Part shown: one piece after another, positions 47,835-59,599 of the stretch | Numbering within the stretch: position 1 is the first letter of the stretch | Layout of the letters: the number at the start of each line of letters is the position of its first letter | Source of the DNA: Ovis canadensis | Lineage: Eukaryota > Chordata > Mammalia > Artiodactyla > Bovidae | Assembly: GCF_042477335.2 (NCBI RefSeq) | Contig: NC_091245.1 | Span: forward strand, 112,564,501 to 112,628,500 | DNA: 64,000 bases | Direction of reading: 5' to 3' | Notes under the pieces: generated by a model | Databases searched by the model: none | Told to the model about the DNA's origin: nothing | Seen by the model: the letters and a program-made list of their open reading frames with translations, nothing else | Program-made: the position numbers and the translations under genes

Positions 47835-48592
47835 AAAGTTATGACCAACCTAGATAGAATATTAAAAAGCAGAGACATTACTTTGCCAACAAAGGTCCAT
47901 GTAGTCAAAGTAAATGCGAATTCGCTCAGTCATGTCCGACTCTTTGCCACCCGTGGACTATAGCCCACCAAGCTCCTCCATCCATGGGATTCTCCAGGCA
48001 AGAATACTGGAGTGGGTAGCCATTTCCTCCTACAGGGATCTTCCCAAACCAGGGATCGAACCCAGGTCTCCCACATTGCAGGCAGATGCTTTAAATCTTT
48101 GCACTGGCAGGGAAGCCCTTGACTAGCCCATCTACTCAAGGCTATGGTTTTTCTAGTGGTCATGTATGGATGTGAGAGTTGGACTGAGAAGAAAGCTGAG
48201 TGCCAAGGAATTGATGCTTTTGAACTGTGGTGTTGGAGAAGACTCTTGAGAATCCCTTGGACTGCAGGGAGATCCAACCAGTCCATTCTGAAGGAGATCA
48301 GCCCTGGGATTTCTTTGGAAAGAATGATGCTAAAGCTGAAACTCCAGTACTTTGGCCACCTCATGCGAAGTGTTGACTCATTGGAAAAGACTCTGATGCT
48401 GGGAAGGATTGGGGCAGGAGGAGAAGGGGATGACAGAGGATGGATGGCTGGATGGCATCACCGATTCGATGGACATGAGTCTGAGTAAACTCTGGGAGTT
48501 GGTCATGGACAGGGAGGCCTGGTATGCTGCAATTCATGGGGTCGCAAAGAGTCGGATACAACTGAATGACTGAACTGAACTGAATCTTCCAA
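47835..48592 (+). mobile_element. BovB 3' end (right arm) with nested SINE
   Basis: The mirror of 8276-9035. The C-terminal coding piece (48144-48488) includes AFELWCWRRLLRIPW. A Bov-tA (47912-48120, minus) splits it. Confidence 0.82.
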
Positions 48593-48732
48593 GTATTATA
48601 CCAAGTATTTTATGTGTATTGATTGTTTGAATTAATCAAATTCTATTCTAAGCATTTTATTTCTGTTACTCTGGGTCAGGGTTCTTTATAGAAAAAGAAT
48701 CAATGGATATATATATAGAATGAGTCTCACAC

Positions 48733-48960
48733 AGTTTCCCAGGTGGCGCTAGTGGTAAAGAACTCGCCAGCCATAGCACGTTAGAGGTAAGAGATGTCAG
48801 TTTGATCCCTGGGTCGGGAAATTACCCTGAAGAAGGGAATGGCAATCCACTCTAGTATTCTTGCCCGGAGAATAGACAGGGACAGAGGGGCCTGGGGGGC
48901 TACAGTCCATGAGGTCACACAGAGTCAGACATGACTGAAGTGACTTAGCACACACACATA
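48733..48960 (+). mobile_element. Bov-tA SINE (right arm)
   Basis: The head is GTTTCCCAGGTGGCGCTAG, and it mirrors 7895-8125. Confidence 0.8.
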
Positions 48961-49410
48961 GTTATGGAAGCATAATCCATATTCTGTACTTCTCTGGAGA
49001 AGTCCCATGATCTGCCATCTCTAAGATGAAGGCCAAGAAAGTTCCTTGTGTAGTTTCAGTAGAAATCCACAGATCTGAGAATATATAGACTCACAATTTG
49101 AGTTTCTACACTCTGTAATCTTCATTCTCAGTAGACTCTACTTCATTCATCCTTCCACAAAGAGGCTTCAGGGAAGCCAGCGGTCTAAGCTGTAGTTCAA
49201 GTCCTAAGGTCCAAGGACCAGGGGCTCTGAGTTCAAGGATAGAAGAAGATGGAATACCCCAACTCACAGTAGAAAGAAATATGCTTTTATTCTTTCCTTT
49301 TTGTCCAATTCTGGGCCTCAGCTAGTTGGGTGATGCTTACCCACATTGGTGAGGGTGATCTTCTTTACCCAGTCAAATTTGAATGAACGATTTAAATGCT
49401 AATCTCTGCT

Positions 49411-49450
49411 AAAAAAAAAAAAAAAACAACAACAAAAAAAAAAAAAAACC
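49411..49450. repeat. A-rich simple repeat
   Basis: Two runs of A split by a CAACAACA motif. The left arm shows only a short T run at the matching place (7437-7444), so the tract has expanded in this arm. Confidence 0.75.
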
Positions 49451-49992
49451 AACCTTACAGACCATCCAGAAAGAGAGTTTGCAAGCTATCTGGGCATCCT
49501 TTAACTCAGTAAACTTCATACATGAACTTCATCATCACAAACTCGGTAAGATAAACTAAAATGAAAGCGGAGAGGTCAGGTAAAATGTTCCCAGTTACAC
49601 AGCTAATAAGTGACAGCTTATTAGCTTGAACAGTCTAATTCCTGAGCCCATGTTCTTAACTACCATTATACAATGGAAATGACTTTAATTTATAAGATTC
49701 ATTTTCTGTCCTTAGGAAGCTTCTAGTCTGGTGATAAAGGCAAGTAATAGGTAGTAAATGGATCACTTTAATGTATACTGAGTTTAACATATAGGCATGA
49801 ATAGGATGTTGCAGCTGTCCCTCCCCCTTCCTTTACCATGTATGAGTAATGATTAAAAAAAAAAAAAAAGCCATCCTGGTAGATGGGAGTGACTTCCTCC
49901 TTAGAAATAAAGTGGTTACTTGTGGGTTGTGCTATATTCTTCAGCATATTTTTGAGACTTGATGGAGAGTCTACCAAGGATGCCTAAGCCAA

Positions 49993-50211
49993 CAGTTTTT
50001 AACCAGAATGAAGGTGGTAAGATTTTTGCCTCCCTGGGAATATTTGGCATTGTCTGGAGACATTTTTGAAGATCCCAACTGGAATGATGTTACTGGCATC
50101 TAGTGAGCTGAGGCCAGGGAGGCCACTACACATCTTACAATACACAAAGACATCTCTGCAAAAGGATTTCCTGGCCCAAAATGTCAATAGGGCCAAGGCT
50201 GAGAAACACTG
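49993..50211 (+). mobile_element. MER20-like hAT DNA transposon fossil (right arm)
   Basis: The mirror of 6684-6906. It reads in consensus orientation, with TTTGGCATTGTCTGGAGACA and TACTGGCATCTAGTGAGCTG. Confidence 0.7.
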
Positions 50212-50680
50212 ACCCAGGCTGCCCATTATCACCGCTTTTATTAACTCACATGGAAACAAGCAATGGAATGAGAACAAGTCTAGAATGTGTGTCCAATAAT
50301 TTAGGAATCCTGAAGAGAATGTATGCTCCTGAAGAGGCTGTATGTCTAAGAGGTGAGAGACTCTGTCTACATTGCTGGTGTTGGAGCCTGGCACATGACC
50401 TGGCATGTAGTCATTGTTCAAATATTGTCGCTTGGACTGACTGATTATGTCACAGAGATTATAGAGCATGGGATGGACCAATCAAAAGCACTGTGGAAAT
50501 TGATGTCTAAGTGTGTCTCTGAATGCAACAGGCATAGGTTAAATGCTCCATATCTAACTGTTCAATGGATAGTTGGAAGGATTAATGACTAGGAACTTGA
50601 AAGACCTGGGGCCATAGGTATTTTTAATCTTTATTCAAAAGAATGTTTTTGTAAATGATAGACATGTGGAAAGTAACAGC

Positions 50681-50717
50681 CTATGGGAAAACTCAAATGA
50701 ACTTTTTGGCCAACCCA
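50681..50717 (-). mobile_element. Mariner-type terminal fragment (right arm)
   Basis: GAACTTTTTGGCCAACCC is the reverse of the fragment at 6178-6220. Confidence 0.5.
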
Positions 50718-50832
50718 AAATATAGGTGTAGATACAATGCTGAGCAATGTGAGGTTTTGTGTAACAGTATATGAGGAAAGAATGATAGAGATTTATTTCC
50801 ACTTTCCTCTATTATTAGCTTCTTCCTATGGC

Positions 50833-51022
50833 TATTTCTTAGTGCAGGAGACTTAAGAGACATGGGTTCTATCCGTGCGTTGGGAAGATCTCCTAAAGAA
50901 GGGCATGTCAACTCCAATATTCTTACCTGGAGAACCCCCATGGACAGAAGGGCCTGGTGGGCTCCAGTCCATAGGGTTGCAAAGAATCAGACATGACTGA
51001 AGCGACTCAGCACTCACTGCTC
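50833..51022 (+). mobile_element. Bov-tA SINE (right arm)
   Basis: The mirror of 5877-6055. It lacks most of the tRNA-like head. Confidence 0.75.
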
Positions 51023-51422
51023 TTTCTCAGTCTGTACATTTATACAGATATTTCTCTCATTTCCAAGAATCAGCAGACCTCCCTTCATCTTTATCTTCTG
51101 GCTATCATCCTTTTCTTCTTGCCTTCATGAAACCAGGTCTTTAAGAACTGAGGCTTATACAATTTGGGGTGCTCTCATGAGAAAAAGAATAGAACTCTAA
51201 ATGCAAATAGGAACAAAAATAAGTGTAGTTAGAATGAGAAAAGAAGTCCCAATGTGTGGAAAGTTTTTAAAACCTGAACAAATACAAAGATCACAAAAGC
51301 CAGAAAAATAGCACAATCTTTTTGTTAATAAAATGCTCACTCTTCTATAATACTTTGTCACTGAATAACTCTTGTTCCCCTTCATTTCAAACCTTGTGTC
51401 TCCTTTACTTCTTGCCTAGTGC

Positions 51423-51637
51423 TGTGTGTGCTCAGTTGCTCAGCCGTGTCTGACTCTTTGCAGCCCCATGGACCCGCCAGGCTCCTCTGTCCATGGAAGT
51501 TTCCGGACAAGAATGTTGGAATGGTTTGCCATTTCCTATTCCAGGGGACCTTCCCAACCCAGGGATCGAACCCGTGTCTCTTGTGTCTGCTGCATTGGCA
51601 GGCGTATTCTAGCTGCCACTAATGCCAACTGGGAAGC
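51423..51637 (-). mobile_element. Bov-tA SINE, antisense (right arm)
   Basis: The mirror of 4293-4506. It ends with the antisense head GCCAACTGGGAAGCC. Confidence 0.8.
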
Positions 51638-51849
51638 CACTGCTAGAGAGCTAAACTGAGTCACAGAGAGCACAAGCACAGAGGGGACAGGTAACTTATC
51701 ATTTGATGTGAAAATGTCCTGGTATGAGAGTAAGGAAGGGAGGCAGGGCCAGCTCAGTGTCCCTTGTCTTTATCATCTAGGGTAGAATTAGATGGATTAT
51801 AAGCACGTTGCCTATCCCCATGCCCACTTCTCAAGCTCTAAAGTGAAAA

Positions 51850-52066
51850 AGCGGAAGTGAATGTGAGGTCGCTCAGTCGTGTCCGACTCTTTGAGACCCC
51901 ATGGACTGTAGCCTACCAGGCTCCTCCGTCCCTGGGATTTTCCAGGCAAGAGTGCAGGAGTGGGTTGCCATTTCCTTCTCCAGGAGATCTTCCCAACCCA
52001 GGGATTGAACCCAGGTCTCCCGCATTGCTGGCAGACGTTTTACCATCTGAGCCACCAGGGAAGACT
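51850..52066 (-). mobile_element. Bov-tA SINE, antisense, at the duplication boundary
   Basis: The mirror of 3857-4090. The point equivalent to the inverted junction (35727) falls at 52032 within its tRNA-like head. It lies 180 bases upstream of copy C exon 2. Confidence 0.85.
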
Positions 52067-52246
52067 CTCAAGCTCTCACTTTCACTGAATTCCTGATCGG
52101 GGTCAGGTCCTCTGATAAAGATCATACTCTCTCCTCCCAAGCAAAAATCTCTCCCTTCTTCCTTGTTCCATCAGCCCACGCTTTGGCTACTGGGTAGCTT
52201 TACTTTCTCTAAAATGGGTCTCACTCATTCTGACTATCATTGGCAG

Positions 52247-52543
52247 GCTATTCAAAATATGCAACCCCCAGCGACAATGTGAGTGTACAAATCTCCAATC
52301 TGCCTAAGAACCACAGATCACTCACCTGGTTTTATACTACTGACCAGAAGATTGTAGAGTGGGAATCTGGGGAGCCTACTAAGTACTTCGATACTAAATT
52401 TAAGGACAGGGCCACGCTTGATTCTCAAAGTGGCACACTGCACATCCGCAAGGTCCAGAAGGAAGACAGCAGTACTTACCTCCTGAGGGTGCTGAAGGAC
52501 AATGGACATGAGGAGGAATACAAGATCTCTCTGATGGTGCTTG
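52247..52543 (+). CDS. CD48: CD48 copy C exon 2: Ig V-type domain
   Basis: The exon is 297 bases, phase 1 to phase 1, with acceptor TTGGCAG and donor GTGAGT. It encodes a complete open V-type domain. Family landmarks are LTWFYTTDQKIVEW (C to C' strands), KYFDTKFKDR, and KVQKEDSSTYLLRVL (F strand), which align closely with human CD48. This domain binds CD244 and CD2. As in human CD48 the V domain has no canonical disulfide pair. It has about six substitutions against copy B and about ten against copy A. Confidence 0.92.
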
Positions 52544-52871
52544 GTGAGTTACGGTAACCAAAGGGCTAGTCCCCACTCTGGGACCCCAGAAAGATCACTG
52601 GGAAACTTCGTGGTGATTCTGGGGACTCTCCATGGGAGGGGGAGAGAAAACCTCAGGACAGGCTTAATCCATTTCTCCTGGAGCCAGTTCCACTTGGAAG
52701 TGAGTCTGGGCCAGCAGACCCCAAAGTAGATAACTTTGGGACATTTGAAACCTCTTCTGACATTAGAGAGTCTGAGATTTGAAGAGGAAGGAGACAACAA
52801 AGATGGTTTCCTCTCTGTTCTCTTCATGTTCTCTTGTGGTCAATCCAAATAAGTTCTGAGTTCTTCTTTTT

Positions 52872-53176
52872 CAATTGATTTTTTGGTTGTACTGGGTCTT
52901 CCTTGCTCCACGCAGACTTTCTTGAATTGTGGCAAGTGGGGGTTACTCTTTGTTGCGGTGCATGGGCTTCTCATTGTGGTGGAGTCTCTGGTTGTGGAGC
53001 ATGGGTTCTAGGCATGTGGGCTTTAGTAGCTGTAGCTTGCTGGCCCTAGGATGTGTGGTCTTCAGTAGTTGTAATGCATGGGCTTAGTTGCTCTGCAGTA
53101 TGTGGCATCTTTTGGACCAGGGATGGAACCCGTGTCCCCTGCATTGGCAGGTAGATTCTTAACCACTTGACCACAC
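52872..53176 (-). mobile_element. CHR-type SINE, antisense (copy C intron 2)
   Basis: The mirror of 2749-3056 and 34583-34893. Confidence 0.75.
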
Positions 53177-53749
53177 TTACTGGCTGTGTGACCTTGGAGA
53201 AAGATCTTGACATCTCTGTCCCATTAGGTAAGATTCTGTTAATGGCAAGTAATGGACACCAATTTTATATACCTTTAGCAAAAAAGGAGTGTTTTTTAAG
53301 CTATGACTTCTTAAAGCAATGAAAGAAGTTTAGAAGAGTTGAAAAGGACTGACGAGGAGGAAGAATGAGAGCCTGGCTCAGTCCAGAGCCTCTAGTCACT
53401 GGCATCTTTCATGTAAAAGTGGGTCCCTGCCAGTACAGTCTATCTCTCTCAGAGTCTAGGCTTTCATGTCTCTTAGTTTAAATTCTCAAGAAAGAGAAAT
53501 TGACTAGCCCGTCTTGGTTTGGGTATGTGATTTATACTCTTAGGATCCAAAGACTCAGCTTATAAGGTAGAAACTTGGTTCTTGGGGAGATTGTCAGTTA
53601 TGAGAGGAGGAGGGCTGGGCAGACATCCAAGGGAGATGTGCCCCTCAGAGACTTGAGTTCCTCATCATATTGTGAGGATAATTATATCTTTTTAGGATGT
53701 TATGAGAATCAAAGTAGGTAATGAAAGTGAAAACACTTTTACAATGCTG

Positions 53750-53890
53750 GAACTTCCCTTGTGGTCCAGTGGTTAAGAATCTACCCTTCCACTGCAGGGG
53801 GCGTGTTGAGTTCAATTCCTGGTTGGGGAACAAAGACCCCGCATGCTGCATGGTGCAGTCAAAAATAATAAAATTATAACAAAAAAATGT
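53750..53890 (+). mobile_element. CHR-type SINE (copy C intron 2)
   Basis: It starts GGAACTTCCCTTGTGGTCCAG and ends in an A-rich tail. It mirrors 2031-2171. Confidence 0.68.
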
Positions 53891-54048
53891 GCCAGAAGAT
53901 CTTGTGTCTGGTGAGGAGCCTTAAAAATGCTAAAATCCTGCAAACAATGAAGAAATTGTATATATCGTATCCCACTGACTCGGATCATGATGGCCCCTGG
54001 TCTAAGAGGCTAGAATCGCCTTCTTGCTACTTCCTCCATATCATATCC

Positions 54049-55318
54049 TGCCGGGAGCCAGTGTGAGGAATCCCGCCCTTGACAAGGTCATGAGGAAGGA
54101 AGCTGACATATGCAAGGCGTGCTCAGACTTCAGGGACCTCTCTGGAAATTCCTAAGCATGTACCCCAACAAAAATCTGCCGGTTTTTGTGCTCTGCTTTT
54201 CCACTCTTCTGACATTTTCTGGAAAAAGTCAATTCAGGGCTTTAGTCTTCTGCATTTGAAAGAGTGTTTCAATCCAAAAAACCCTCTGATGGCTTTCTAG
54301 CCTGCCTGCAGGACTCATACAGCTGCCCATGTGATTGTTTGAGGCCTCCTGACTGCAGGAGGCACAGGAAGCTTAAAACATCCTAGGAATGTAGGGGCTT
54401 CCGAAGAGTCAAAATCTTTAGAATAGGACTGATTAAAAGTTTCATTTGTTTTGTCAATGCTTGCTGCCAAATTTTCATATCCTTTATTTTTAGATATAGT
54501 TGGTCTATAGAAAAACAAGTAGTAGACCTGGTATTAGCAACATTAGATCTTTGAGTTAAGTACCTTCTTTGTTATAACCCACTGCACCTTTGTTCTATAG
54601 AGGTGTAACTTTAATGCTTTAAGGAGATGCAGATTAAAGAAAAACACTTCAGGGGAAACAAAATTAACATTCATTAAGGAAGAGAGCCAAAAAGTGTTAA
54701 CAAGCCTCTTGGCCAGAAGATAATATAAATCACCTGAGACCTTTTGTATACAAAATGATATACAGAAAGAGTCTGGGCTGCGAACGCTACATAATTTTGT
54801 GTTACCCATTGATCTCCAAGTTTTATCAAAAGTATAAAAGGCCTTCTGAACAATAAAGGACGGGGCCAGCTTCTCGGACCAGTTTCTCGAACTAGTCTCT
54901 CGGCCTGGTTTCTTGGGAATCTGGCTTCCCCCGTGGCTTTCTCTCTTCTTCTCTCCCTTTCCCTCTCTCTGCTCTTTACTTTAATTTCAGGCTGAATCTC
55001 CACCGGGGGCGCGGAGGCTCGCCAGGTCTACTTAATTGCCCTGGCTGTTAACACCCGCGCAAAAGGGAGCTTAAGGCAAGGCACCCTTAGATATTCAAGC
55101 GGGCGCCGGTGGCCCAACGTAGATGGTGCAAATTCCTTGTCTGGAATTTTATTGGTCTTCCGCGTAAACCAAGCTATTCAGCCCTCTTCCTCCACTTAAT
55201 CTTCTTACTACACTATAGTTTCTTAATCTAATCTTATATTAATAAATAAACAAGTCTTTCCACGCTAACACCGTCCACACTTCGAATTCCCTGGATCCAC
55301 CGGGGCTGGACCCCGGCA
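54049..55318 (+). mobile_element. Solo LTR of a betaretrovirus-like (class II) ERV
   Basis: The element is 1270 bases, starts TGCCGGGAGCC and ends CCCCGGCA. It is flanked by a 6-base target duplication ATATCC (54043-54048 and 55319-55324). A TATA-like TATAAAAG lies at 54833-54840, with AATAAA soon after, matching the U3/R layout. No internal genes are present, so it is a solo LTR fossil left by LTR recombination. It lies in intron 2 of CD48 copy C. The empty site is seen in both other copies (near 1870 and 33710), so it is younger than the duplications. Confidence 0.9.
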
Positions 55319-56665
55319 ATATCCCCTAAAATTGCAAGATGTATTACCAACATGAAATATTCAAAGGTTCCTACACAGATTTATTTAAAAAAGATCTCAA
55401 ATATACATCATTTACCAGATTTTGTGGCAAATAGTCCCATCACAGTCCCATCATAGCTGTAAACTGCTATCAGTTTCATTTTACAACCAACTTGCAAAAT
55501 TTCTGAATATCCTACAAGCCATAAGCCTACGTGGCTTCAGTACACTTGCCTCTGGATAAGGCTCTGAGGATGCCATTAATGGAAGGATCATCCTTCTGTC
55601 CAGCTCAGGAATTTCTAAAGCTCAAACGGGGCATCTTGGAACCGGACTGCTCCATCTGGCTCTGGAGTGCTTAGGGCTAGGCTGCTTACTATGGGAAATG
55701 CAGAAGGTTTATAAGACTTGAGGCCAGACCACAGGAAATGAATAAGCATATGAAGATTGCTCATGTAAAGTATGCAAGAGGAGTCCAGCAATGTGATAAG
55801 GCTTCATGGAGGAGATGGATCTAGAGTTCAGGAGGTCAGATTGGTAGAGCTTCCATCGCCCCTCACAGACATACAACCCAGAATTCAGCTCGGATTGGGT
55901 CAATTCTCTGCTACATTTTAATCCTATGACTTCTGAGCTGCATTGATTCTGCAGGTGTTTTACCCTTGACCAGAAGGAAAAGACCTCAGAGGATTTCAGG
56001 TAAAGCAGTCCTAGTCAAGGAAGGAGCAGATGATGGGATTACATCTCAACCCATCTGCCCGCAGGGTGAAAGCACTGATGATGCTGTGACCTTCAACATG
56101 CTTACATCACACTCAGCAAAAGCACTTACTCACAGATGATGGTACTGTATCTTACTAACATTGTGCTATGAAGTAGGGTCATTTCCATGTGAGAAGGCGT
56201 TCAGAGGGTTAGTTGTCTTGCCTCTCAGAGCCACTCTCTCAGAGCCAAGTCCAGGACCCAAGCTTGTCTCACTGTGAAGGGAGTATTTTGTCTTTTCTGT
56301 TGCATAACAGCTTCATCCCTACATACATCCATTCCTACATCCATTCACCTTTCCCTTTCATCAGGATACCTGCTCTGTGGCAGGCACTGAGATGCCAAAG
56401 TTAACAGATGCAATTCATCACTACCAGCTTGCGCTGGGAGATCCATGAGGCTCTCTGTAGTTCTGCCAGAGTTCAGGAAAGGTGTAGAGTGCTATCTCTT
56501 ACAGGACTCTCATTGTATCTGAGCCCAAGAACTCTTGAAGGACTGACTGATGGGCTAAAGTGCCAAGTGTGGGTCATTGCTAGAGAAGGGGCCCTGAGTA
56601 GCTCAGACAGTTGGAATATCAAGTACAACTCTAGCTGATGTCTGTGCTAAAACTCTGCTGTTCTT

Positions 56666-56680
56666 CCCCCCCCCCCCCCC
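56666..56680. repeat. Poly-C tract in copy C intron 2
   Basis: A run of 15 C about 260 bases before exon 3. The equivalent in copy B (near 32365) is a shorter, interrupted G-rich stretch on the plus strand. Confidence 0.85.
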
Positions 56681-56939
56681 AGATGGGTATAGCTCCATTT
56701 TGTTTCTGGGTAACTGGCTCCCCCTTCTGGATTCAGTTTAGCCTCACGCCAAGAAGTAGCTCTTTCCCTCTGAAGCCTACAGAGGTCAAAATTGCCCACT
56801 AGCTCCCTCTACAGGGCCCTCTTCTCCATGGCTGCTCCTCAGGACCTCTCTTTGCAATTTGTTGGCAAAGCCCTCCTAGCATAAAAGCTTCATAAATGCA
56901 TAAACCCATCCTCTTATCTTATAACATCTTCATCTTCAG

Positions 56940-57203
56940 ACCCTGTACCAAAGCCTGTCATAACAGTTAAAAAAACACAGAAAATGAACACGTGCTACCT
57001 GACACTATCCTGTGGGATCTAGGACCAATCTGTAACCTACACGCGGTATTGGGAATCAGGGTCCTTTCCAAAACAGCTACAGAGCAGTGTGCTTGAAGAT
57101 GTCCACACGCCACAAAGCTACTCAAAGTCTTATACCTGCCAAGTCAGCAATCCTATAAGCAGCCAACACAATACAATCCACTTCACTTCACCCTGTGTAC
57201 AAG
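56940..57203 (+). CDS. CD48: CD48 copy C exon 3: Ig C2-type domain with a stop
   Basis: The exon is 264 bases, phase 1 to phase 1, with acceptor CTTCAG and donor GTAAGAG. It begins DPVPKPVITV, as in human CD48. All four cysteines of the C2 domain remain (NTC, LSC, YTCQVSN, SPC). The codon at 57020-57022 is TAG where copy B has CGG. The C-strand Trp of human CD48 (YTWY) is Arg here (codon 57044-57046). Because both ends are phase 1, a transcript skipping this exon would stay in frame into exon 4. Confidence 0.88.
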
Positions 57204-57899
57204 GTAAGAGTCTCTGCCAAGGGAACTGACATGGGCACAGGGTAGTTTTCTCTTGAATGAAGACAAGTGTGGGGATCTTGACCAGCTGCCTGTCATAGAG
57301 TTTGATGGAGAATCCCAAAGGCACCAGTGAGGTGTGGTAGACTTGGATTCTCCTTGTGTCTCTGACATGGTCTCTCAGCAAGCTTCCCTCACCTTTGTGG
57401 AGCTCAGTGTCCTCACCTGCAAAGGGCTCTCATGTCCCCTTTGCCTGCCCTGCTTTAATAAGTGCATGGTCCTGGAATCTGAGGGCAGAGTCCTTGCAGG
57501 ATAAACTGAGATTTCAAGATGAGTAGGGAGGAAAACGGCAAGTAGAGGAACAGTCCAGATAGTGTTGTACAGCAACATAAAGGTGTTTCTGGTAGATAGC
57601 AAAGGAAAGAAGGGCCAAGAAGTGGTTGAGGAGGAGTGAGGAGCAAAAGAAAGAAGGGCCAAATGGATGAACATGAGTGGGAACGAGTGGTGAGCAGCAG
57701 AGCCTGGCCCTAGGACTGAGATTCTCTGCTCTTCCCAGGTGTATGCCCCTTGATAAAGTTGGAAAGGCAAACCCTGGGTTTCCTGTTTGAGATTTCTCTA
57801 TTTCCTTGGAGGCCCCACTCTATTGAGCATCTCTCATGGCTCTCTCTCAAGCCTGCACAGGTCCAATTGTGAGGTAGCTACGATTATAGATTTTGGAAT

Positions 57900-58040
57900 C
57901 AATCACACCTGGGATTAATCCTGTGACTATTACTTATTAGCTAAACAAGTGACTAAGCTTCTACAAGTCATGTCCTTCTTAAATAAGACAAATAATAGTT
58001 CTTATCGCATACTGTTCTGAGAATTAAACTAGACAATACA
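57900..58040 (-). mobile_element. MIR-like SINE fossil (copy C intron 3)
   Basis: The mirror of 31000-31142. Confidence 0.55.
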
Positions 58041-59259
58041 GGTAACTACCTAGCACAGGGTCAAAGAGGCTTCAATGAGTGGTGGTTAAATTAGACCCAC
58101 CAAGTCCTTTTAATTCTAGAGACACTAGGGATTTGGGGGGCCAGCTGATAAATTTGAATCACTCTCTTCAGCATTCTAGGTAGGCCCTGTACTCTCCACA
58201 CACCTGGAATCACATCCCTAAGCCCTGGTGTATACATCTCTCCAGAATAACTCGTACCCGTGGTGCCAACATTTACCTGAGACCTTTTTCACGCCCAGTC
58301 ACCAGGGATCATGGCTCCTGGGGACATGGCTCTTCCATGGTCTTCCTGGACCCAGTCTACCCTGCTCGCCTATGCTGATTTCTTTGCCTCTGCTCCTATA
58401 ATGTGAACTATAGAAACTATAAGTTCTGTGTTCTTCCCAACCAACTGGTCATGTCTTCTAGTCTTTCATGATAACGCCCTGCTTTTCCACCACTGAAGAT
58501 CCAGTATAAGACTTTGGTGTCTGACCATGAGACCACCAGTTGGCTGGGTGGTTCTAAAATCACCTTTATATCAACACCATATCCTGAGATCCAGAAAAAG
58601 GAAGAGACACAGCCCTTGTTCTTTATAGAATGAAAGTGACTGCCCATTCACAGAGAGGATGAAAGCAATTATACATTTCACTTTTGAGGTCTAAGCCCGT
58701 CTTGTTACTTTTCAGCTACCTCAATTATCCTAGAAGAGCATCCTTAATTCCCCTTCTGTAATTTATCACTCTCCTCTCCTTCTCTCCCTTGCCCTACATT
58801 CTCTATCTCCTAGTTTCCCCTTTTTTTTTTTTTCCTTCCCCACTGAGTTGGTACTGATGGTTGGTAGTGTGGATCAACAGGCAGTGCTTTCTCCCCTAAA
58901 CTTAGCATACAGTATCATATAAACTACTGCACTTGAAGGTCTGCCCTACTTAATTGCTCTCCAGTGTAGGAGAATGATTCTTTGCTAAGCCCACAGACAC
59001 GCCAAGATGATCTTCATGTACAGGACTCAGCGAAGCCAGTAATATTTAGAGGATTTCTGTGTTCTTTCTACTTTACATCTGGGAGGTTGAGCTCTTGCTC
59101 ATCTGGGAAAAAGGATGTGCAGGGCACACTGTGCCTGGATTCAGAGAGGAGACACACTCCTTTGCTATGGAAGCTCCCATGCCAACGTCCAGCACCCCTC
59201 CCCCTTCTCAACAAATTAATCAGGACACATAAATGTTTTGCATTTTCTTACTCTTTCAG

Positions 59260-59339
59260 CCTCCTCCTCTGGAGTAGCTTGGATGGCAACTTGGCTAGTG
59301 ATCATGGTAACCACTCTTCTCAGTCTCCTCTGGACCTGA
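59260..59339 (+). CDS. CD48: CD48 copy C exon 4: GPI-anchor signal
   Basis: After acceptor CTCTTTCAG the exon reads ASSSGVAWMATWLVIMV and then a hydrophobic tail ending LLWT and TGA. This aligns with human CD48 ARSFGVEWIASWLVVTV, the GPI-attachment signal that is removed on anchoring. The small-residue run ASSSG is a plausible attachment region. The frame is open, but it is reached only if the exon 3 stop is bypassed. Confidence 0.88.
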
Positions 59340-59593
59340 GAAGAGCTAACTAGAGTGAAACTTCAAGGTTGCAAGATCTTGCCCTCATTGACAATCGGCT
59401 CTTAACCAGGACAGAAGCTCTGGCTATATGGAATAAGGGAATGGACTGAGATGTCTAAAAGAACATTCAAATGAAGTTTTTATAATCACAGTAATATTTT
59501 ATTTTATGTTTTCTAATTGTCTTTCTAGCATACATATACATATGTGCTTTCCCACCACAAATGGGCAGAATGTAATCTGCAATGTTTTGTTTC

Positions 59594-59599
59594 AATAAA
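59594..59599 (+). terminator. Poly(A) signal of CD48 copy C
   Basis: AATAAA lies about 255 bases after the stop codon, within a 3' UTR that resembles the human CD48 3' UTR as I remember it. The same motif is kept at 29436-29441 in copy B. Cleavage would fall near 59620. Confidence 0.75.
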
